A DNA stretch of 64,000 nt from Gigaspora margarita (taxonomy: Eukaryota > Glomeromycota > Glomeromycetes > Diversisporales > Gigasporaceae), in contig WTPW01002238.1 of the NCBI GenBank assembly GCA_009809945.1, positions 35,753 through 99,752 on the forward strand, in the 5' to 3' direction. Below the pieces are notes generated by a model, which saw only the letters and a list, made by a program, of their open reading frames with translations, was not told the DNA's origin and did not search any database. This document shows, piece by piece, positions 57,502-64,000 of this stretch; position 1 is the stretch's first letter, and every line of letters begins with the position of its first letter. A program made the translations under genes and the position numbers.

Positions 57502-57617
57502 TATAGCATATGATCATATGCAATAGAGATTATAGATGCATGCGATAGAGATTGTAAATATGCATATGAGTGCATGTGATAGAGATTAGATACATGCAGT
57601 AAAGATAACAAGATGCA
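57502..57617. other. Short GATAGAGATT repeat next to the LTR
   Basis: ATGCAATAGAGATTATAGATGCATGCGATAGAGATTG and similar words are repeated three or four times. This is similar to a segment near 49265-49330. Confidence 0.5.
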
Positions 57618-58203
57618 TGTCGGCATAATTGTCAAAAGCCTACCCGTTGTTAACCTTTGAATACCTCTCAGAAATCAAGGCTAACGGAGCAACTATCGAC
57701 AGGGAGTCATGTGAGCACAGAGACACAAAACTGTGCAGTGGTATATCGCAGTTGTTAGTATTTATACAAGCAAGAGGGTTTACGTTTATAGTGATTTGGC
57801 AATCCGAAAGAGTGTGTGATGTATTTTATAGAATTGATTTGTATAATATATGTCTTTTTATTAATGATAAAGAAGTGTGTTGGCAAACATGCCTTACAAA
57901 GTAGAGTGGTTGTTACCCATATTTATAAGAAACTATTTACTAATAAGTATATGTGGGTATTGGGTGATAAAGGATTAATCTATCATTTATGCTTCTTCTA
58001 TCATATTGGTCCTTTATGCCAATTCTATCACATCAATCTCTTATGCCTCTATTACAACATCTAACACATCTATCACATGCGACACCTCGGTCATATGCGG
58101 CACATCCATCATATATAGCACATATGGCACAATCAGTATATCTAACGCAGTATATCTGTGATCTACTATTACATATGGCAGGGGTCTGTATGCAAGGGTA
58201 ACA
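57618..58203 (-). repeat. 3' LTR of the gypsy-type element
   Basis: 586 bp on the minus strand, beginning TGTTACCCTTGCATACAGAC and ending TTATGCCGACA, so TG..CA. It is preceded on the same strand by the purine tract AAGCAGGGGAGAT (58216-58204). A TATAAATA word (complement near 57762-57769) could be its promoter. Plus-strand frames across it are shadows. Confidence 0.8.
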
Positions 58204-58474
58204 ATCTCCCCTGCTTAATTACGAGTTCCACGAGTTGCTATAAAAGAAACTGATATTCAGATAATCTTAAATCTCTAATTATCTAAAAATTTAGTATCGT
58301 TGTTTTAGCAATTTGATCTATCCCCATCGTTTGAAGATGTAGTATACTCTTTCTACTACTGCGGCGTAATACTTAGTTAGGATGTTTTTGCATGCTGTTC
58401 TTTGTGCTAGGGTAGTCATCATAGTGTCTATAAGTTGGCCTATGAAGAACCAGAGCTTCTTCCCTTTTCCCTTG

Positions 58475-61400
58475 CTACTGCAATTGTTGCATTGTGATAT
58501 AAGCCATGATAATTTGGGTATGCAGATCTTCTGTAGAGTCGAATGTAGTTATTTTTATCTCTAATCCCCTGTCTTGTGGGCTGGTTAGATCCAAAAATAC
58601 TTGTTGAAATTGGTGGTCATGGTACGGAGTTCTTACTCGATTCTTTGTTGATCTTTTATAATTTTTTTGATCTTTCCATAGTCTCCTTCTCTTAATTGGC
58701 CTTGCTGCATCGCGTTCATGATATTTCTTAATAAGGGATAAGTTTACAGGTGTAACTATTACTTTTTCCTGTATAGTTTGCAGTTTGTACACTCCTGGAA
58801 AGGATATATTGTGTACCTAATTACGGCCTTTCCACTTGGGTCATAGTTTCCCTGTATGCTGTTGATCTAGGTCCACATCAAATAGCAAGACCTTATTCCC
58901 GATTTGGATAGCGTCATTTTTAGATAATTTTTTATTGAACTTTTCTTTTTTGCTTTAACTGTTTTTTCTCAATTCTTTTATTGGCCACTAATCTTTTCTC
59001 TACTAATTCGTTTTCTAGATCGAATAGTCGATCTAGTAAATTTTCTTCTAGAACATCATCCGACGTTTGGCAGGGGAACCTTGGCCACCTGCCATAGATT
59101 AGAAAAATTATTCGATTTTTGTAGTGGCTTGTTTCATTGTTCTATAAGCGAACAATATGGGCAGTATCAATGAGTCCCATTCTTGCTCTTGTATAACAGA
59201 TTTCGTTAAGGATTCACACAGGGTACGATTAAATCGTTCCACCAATATGTTTGTTTGGGGATAGTAAGGTGTAGAAAATAAATGCTTTATTTGGAAGGTT
59301 TCTAGTAATTCTTTAACCACCTCATTCCTAAAATGGGATCCTCTATCAAATAGAATTAGCTTAGGGCACCCATGGCAGCAATAACATTTTTGAATATGAA
59401 CTCGAGACTTGCTAAGAATTTGCTACAGGTATAGGTTTTGCCTCAGGCCATTTTGTGGCATAGTCAGTGGCAACGACTATGTATTGATTGCCTCATGCAG
59501 TTATGGGCAACAGTTCTAAAATGTCAATACCTATTCTCTGAAAAGGGGACCCAACAGGTATGGGCTATAACAGTCTGTTATTACGCTTTCTTCCATGTAA
59601 TTGATAGCTATGGCATGTCTTAACATATGCACGAATATTCTCGTACATCTGTGACCAGTAATAAATCTCTTTTATTTTTTCAAACATTCCATCAACCCCA
59701 AAGTGTCTGCTAGTGGGATAGTCGTGCATCAGGTTTAGTAATGCTTTTACTTTATCAGTCGTAACAACCTTTAGCAATTTTTCTTTTGCTTGCTTCTTTT
59801 TGTTCTTTTTATATAGAAGTCCATTCTTATATTTGAAGAAGCGGCTCTTAGATTGGATTTTCGTTTGTCGTTCTGGGCATAGGTCATGGGAGAGACTATT
59901 TGTCCTTAAGTATAGCTATAGTTGTTCATATTCCTCTTGATTCATTTTGACGTCGATTGGCAGGACACCAGTACCTGGGCTAGATTTGTTTTCTCAGATT
60001 TAGATGCTTCTTGTAGGTCAAGTTTGGCTTGTGTCTTTAAGTGGGAGGGTTTTTTTTTATATACTAGGTCCAATTCTAGATCTCTGGCAATTAATCCTTC
60101 TATAAATTCAGTGGTAAGGCCACTTCTTTGGATAGCATTTACATCCAACCCTGCTTGTCGAGCCCCTTCTGCGACCCATCGCTAGAGAGTGATCAGTTCT
60201 AATAGATCATTTGCCACCAAAGGAAAAGTAACAAATTTCACATGGTACATGGCCCATCTAAGGTCCAATGATCTGGCTGCATAATGGGTGCCAAGAGTAG
60301 GGTGGAGGTAGAGGAAATATTTATGCCTGTGGTCTATGCAAGACTCAATGAATATTAGCCTTCTGCGGCGCCTTGGACTCATTAATTCGAAGACAAGTAC
60401 AGGGGTAGATTCGGACCTCTCAACTTCTTGTGCACTACTTCTAGTTTTAGGGTTAGGTCTCTCCTCATCATCGCTATTTGTGGATGTTACTTTTTCGGAT
60501 ATTGGAGACATTGGTTCGTAGGTCACATTCATCATATATACTGGGACCTCTTCTTTCTCTTCTGCTTTTACTTCTTTTATCATATCCACAATTTCATGCA
60601 ATTCCAGATTAATTCTTCACTCAGTTCCTATGTCCACGTCTAATTTGTCTTGAATCCTTTTTTGTAGTAGTTCCTGTTGTGCTGCCTCTAACAATCATTT
60701 ACGCAGTACCACAATTTGCTCAGGTGATTAATTGATAATTATAGAAGTGGTAGAGGTATACGGGTTGTGCAAGGTCTAATTTGACCATAGCATAATGGCT
60801 GCCCAACCTTCTATGTTCATGGTAGGTATTTCTGAAGTAGATGCACTGACCCCTATACCTAAGAGTTTTGATGTGTTGGGTACTTATTCTAGAGAGGGCT
60901 AACATTCCTTTTTTTTCAAGGCGAGTTTCTTTATTAATTTTTCTTTCTTGTCTATTCTTTTATCTTGCTTATTCAAACTAACTACTGATGCTTTTACTTC
61001 TACCTCCTTCTCTTGTTCGTTTATCCTTGATAAAGCATTGTTGTTGCTATGTTTTCTTCTGGCACAGTGAGTAATTGTAAAATTATAGGGTTCTAGGCAT
61101 AGTACCTACCATGCATGTTTGCCTTTCAGTACTGAAGTCCAGAGCCATTTAAGGGTGGAGTGGTCCATGACCAAGTGGAAGTAGGCAGTACCTAAGTATT
61201 GATGGAAATGTTTGATCACCCAAACCACTGCTAAACATTTGAGTTCTGTCACATGATAATTTCGCTCTGCTCCCATAAGACTTCTGCTCGCATAGGCCAC
61301 TATGTATTCCTTTTTATCTTTGAAAATTTGAGCCAATACGGCCTCCAACCCAGTGCCCGAAGTGTCGGTGTGTAAAACAAAAAGCTGCGAGAAATTGGGG

Positions 61401-62527
61401 TAGCATAGAATCAGGGCCATAATTAGCTTTTGTTTTAATATTTTAAAGGCTTCCTGTTGTTCCCTCCCCCATTTATAGACTTTATCCTTTTTTAATAGGT
61501 CATATAAAGGCCGTGCTATCTTCAAAAAGTCCTTAATAAATCGATGGTAATATGCTACAAGGCCTAGAAAAGCCCTTAGTTGACATAGATTTAAGGGAAT
61601 GGGAAAGTTCTTGAATTTCAACAACTTGTCTTCATCGGGTAAAATTCTTTCATTATTTACCACATGCCCAAGGAACTTTGTTTCCGGTCTAAAGAAATGG
61701 CATTTTTCTTTATTTAGTTTTAACTTTGCTTCTTTTAGTACCGCAAAAACCTCCTTGAGATGCCGCATATAATCATCGAAGGTTTTTGAATACATGGTGA
61801 TATCATCCAAATATACCACTACAAACTTGTCATTGAATTTGTGTAGTACTTCGTCCATGAGTCTTTGGAACGTGGCCGGGCATTATATAGACCAAACAGT
61901 ATTACATTAAATTTGTAAGTGCCAAATTTGGTTATAAAGGTTGTTTTTTTTATCTTCCTCACGCATGGCTACTTGCTAGTAACTACTAGCCAAGTCTAGA
62001 CTTGAGAACCACCGAGCGCTGTAGAAAGCTTCCAAGACTTCTTCGATCAAAGATAGAGGGTATATATCTTTTTCGGTTGCACTATTTAACTTTTTATAGT
62101 CGACACATAATCTTTTTTTGCTATTTTTCTTAGGCACCACTACTACTGATAAGGCCCAAGGACTGCTCTTACATTTCCTAATGACACCCTTTTTCTCCAT
62201 GGCTCGAATTTTCTTATATAAGAACTCCTGCTCGTTCCTTGAGGTCCGGTAGTAGGTTTGTTTGATAGGGTTGGCCGTAATCGTATTTATTTTGTGGCAT
62301 GTTAGGTTCATACAACCAAGTCCTAGAGTTTGGCCTTCTTCTGCAATATTTTCTGCAAAGGCATCTTTATTAACTTCTAATAACTCTTCTACCATCAATT
62401 TTTCTTCTACACTTAGGTGTGCCCAGACTTCTGGAGCAGCAGGACCAGTAGGGTTGATTTCAGTTAGGTATGTGGCCAGTTTGTCATCTATATAGACCTC
62501 ACATATGACTTCATTTTCATCTTCCAT
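58475..62527 (-). pseudogene. Gypsy pol: RT, RNase H, integrase
   Basis: RT at 62527-61106: KKGVIRKCKSSPWALSVVVV, KRLCVDYKKLN, SSLDLASSY, then the catalytic VVYLDDI, followed by FLGLVAYYHRFI. RNase H: HTDTSGTGLEAVL, AYASRSL, ELKCLAVVW. A linker of about 400 residues (61100-59780) has an Arg-rich, acidic middle. In the integrase zinc region (59777-59565) the fourth ligand is Tyr (CHSYQ instead of CxxC). The core shows GIDILE, FDRGSHF and NILVERFN, so D, D and E are present. A basic C-terminal part ends at 58475. TAG at 61976-61978 replaces the Trp of the SGYWQV motif. Frameshifts follow at about 61950 and 61878, and other stops lie in the linker and integrase. Confidence 0.9.
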
Positions 62528-63576
62528 TTCTCACCCTTCCGAGTAATATGTTTCACATTCCTGCACTTCTTCTTCCTCGAACTCTAGTTCTTCTATCAGG
62601 TTATCCATATCATCTGACTCTTCTGCCTCATCGATCACTAGGGGTTGACTATCTAGGTGAGTAGTTGTTACTACTATTTCCTTTTCTCCGTACTTTACCC
62701 TTAGAGTTCTGGCATTAAAATCCTACTGTGCTTGTACCATTTTGAACTAGTCAGTGCCTAACAAGAGGGTCTCGTCCAGTAAATCTATTACTTGAATTGG
62801 GGTGGGTACGAGTATGCCTTGTATGATCAATTTTACTTCATTTATTTGCCCAGAGCCCTTTCCTTCTGACTATTTGCAGTAACTACCACCACTTTGGAGG
62901 GTGCGTCGATACCAAGGCCTAACTTTTTCTTTAGCCTGTTCGTGATAATACTCACTGCCACCCAAAGTCAAGAATCACCACCATGGGATTTCCTTGAATC
63001 CACATGTGACATTTTGCGGCAGTAGTTTAGCACATTCTGGAATGTCCCTCATTTGTCACGTGGTTAACGTTAATAGGTTCAGTGGGCTGGGAACTGTGGC
63101 GTAATATTTTAGCAAGGTTCCTCGTTTGGTTGGGATACTGCAGTATCTGTGCAATAGTTGTACTAGCCTGCATACTTAATATATCTTTTGACACATTATA
63201 GGGCATAACTCAGTCGATTACCAATAGCTGTCTTTTTTGGTCTTAACCTTTTTTTAGAGTTCCTTGGGTGGGGTGCTCATTTTCTATTTGCATGGGGTCC
63301 AACTTCGCACGGCTTCTTAAGTTGAATTTCTTCTGTTACTCCGACCTTCTTTCCTTAAGACCTATCCTATTAGTATCATACGGTTTGGGATGCTCCCTAG
63401 TTCTGGCGTATACCTGTTCTTTGTCGGAAGAGTAATCACTGCCCGTGTTTACCCAGGCCATATTTACTCTTCTACTTTCTCAGCCACCAGGATTGCTGGG
63501 TCCACTCCAGGGGGTCTGCTTGTTTCTACAACTGCGTGCCAGGTGATTCTTCTTCCCACACGGGTCAAAATTTTTT
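62528..63576 (-). pseudogene. Gypsy gag end and protease
   Basis: A zinc-knuckle-like CGKKNHLARSC is readable near 63560-63530, with its first Cys not evident, then acidic and polar gag tail sequence with stops. The protease region near 62990-62750 reads MVVILDFG (family DSGA, altered), VSIITNRL, LGLGIDAPSKVVVV and LLDETLLLGTD. TAG codons at 62747-62749 and 62723-62725 fall at the Trp positions of the family's GTDW and QWDF motifs. An acidic Glu-rich tail leads to pol. The pieces lie in different frames. Confidence 0.7.
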
Positions 63577-64000
63577 AATATAATAGGACGATATTAAGGC
63601 GATATGTATAAAAACAAACATTATTAAATTGGATATATGATTATTTACTAACTAATATAATCATAATATATCGGCCTAATATTATGAGCTGATAGAGTGA
63701 TGATTATATTAAATTTTAAAATTAATCCAAATAAAAGAAGATATATGTTGGTTAATATAATCAACAAAAATCAGCCTAACGATATATTTCTGATTATAAA
63801 CATTATTGAATGATATAAATACGATATTATTAATTAACTTGTATGATCTAAATTTTAGACTGAAATTTTGATGATTATTGTAATATTCTATTTTCACTGA
63901 CTGATACATTTCTGATTATATATATTATTATATATATTATTAGATGATATAAAAATGATATTATTAAATGAACATGTATGATCTAAATTTTAGACTGATA
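63577..64000. repeat. AT-rich repeat bordering the gypsy element
   Basis: A block with ATTTCTGATTATA, GATGATATAAA, GATATTATTAA, ATGTATGATCTAAATTTTAG and ACTGA occurs near 63785-63875 and again near 63905-64000, so a tandem unit of about 120 bp runs off the window. Related GATATATG words extend back to 63600. It seems to have replaced or interrupted the 5' end of the gypsy element. Confidence 0.6.

Larger units (their letters stand above)
57618..63576 (-). mobile_element. Ty3/gypsy-type retrotransposon, 5'-truncated
   Basis: On the minus strand: gag end with a zinc-knuckle-like motif (about 63570-63530), protease region, reverse transcriptase, RNase H, a long linker, integrase, a C-terminal extension, PPT and a 3' LTR (58203-57618). 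RT before integrase defines the Ty3/gypsy order. At about 63577 the gag sequence stops at unrelated AT-rich repeat DNA, so the 5' LTR and most of gag are missing from the window. Stops and frameshifts inactivate it. Confidence 0.9.

Noticed and set aside
57629-58201. Plus-strand frames near the gypsy element
   Set aside because: They lie antisense within the 3' LTR.
1-64000. CRISPR array, operon or bacterial features
   Set aside because: The window is eukaryotic: spliced genes, LINE, LTR and hAT/Harbinger elements. Tandem arrays here lack the short-repeat/unique-spacer pattern.

Overview
The window is AT-rich, gene-poor and repeat-dominated eukaryotic DNA from a draft assembly (one N at 42650, a run of 30 N at 47767-47796). 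Introns have GT..AG ends. The recognisable host families are a TKL-type kinase with an N-terminal Cys-pair region, an F-box/LRR protein, a SPRY domain, a ribonuclease-inhibitor-type LRR array and small secreted proteins. With abundant PIF/Harbinger, hAT, LINE and Ty3/gypsy elements, this fits an arbuscular mycorrhizal fungus (Glomeromycotina, Rhizophagus- or Gigaspora-like). That assignment is inference from family content; no marker gene is present.

Layout. 1-4393: spacer, a decayed ~95-bp tandem array and three small DNA transposons. 4394-24758: one old minus-strand LTR retrotransposon blown up to 20 kb by nested insertions. These are a hAT-type element in its 3' LTR, a hAT MITE, a 12-kb terminal-inverted-repeat (TIR) element that itself contains a complete 8.7-kb LINE and a SPRY-gene fragment, a stack of three nested TIR elements, and a mariner-type MITE. 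24759-31530: further non-autonomous TIR elements and low-complexity DNA. 32143-39815: degraded host-type genes (F-box/LRR, kinase without catalytic loop, long LRR array). 40145-41230: a TIR element with foldbacks. 41857-45154: the only two genes that look intact, both predicted secreted and cysteine-containing; the first has a spliced structure. 45620-50455: MITEs, a deleted Harbinger element, tandem arrays and an assembly gap. 50688-53600: a two-gene PIF/Harbinger element, inactivated. 53720-57501: kinase remnant, satellite split by a hAT element, MITE. 57618-63576: a 5'-truncated Ty3/gypsy element on the minus strand. 63577-64000: another repeat.

Function. Almost every recognisable protein is broken. 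Several breaks are TAG stops at positions where the family carries Trp, as CpA-to-TpA decay would give. The two secreted proteins at 41857-42154 and 44558-45154 are the best candidates for live biology: a 76-residue twin-CX3C peptide precursor and a 198-residue repeat protein with a Cys-rich C-terminus. Both are of the kind found among symbiotic effectors.
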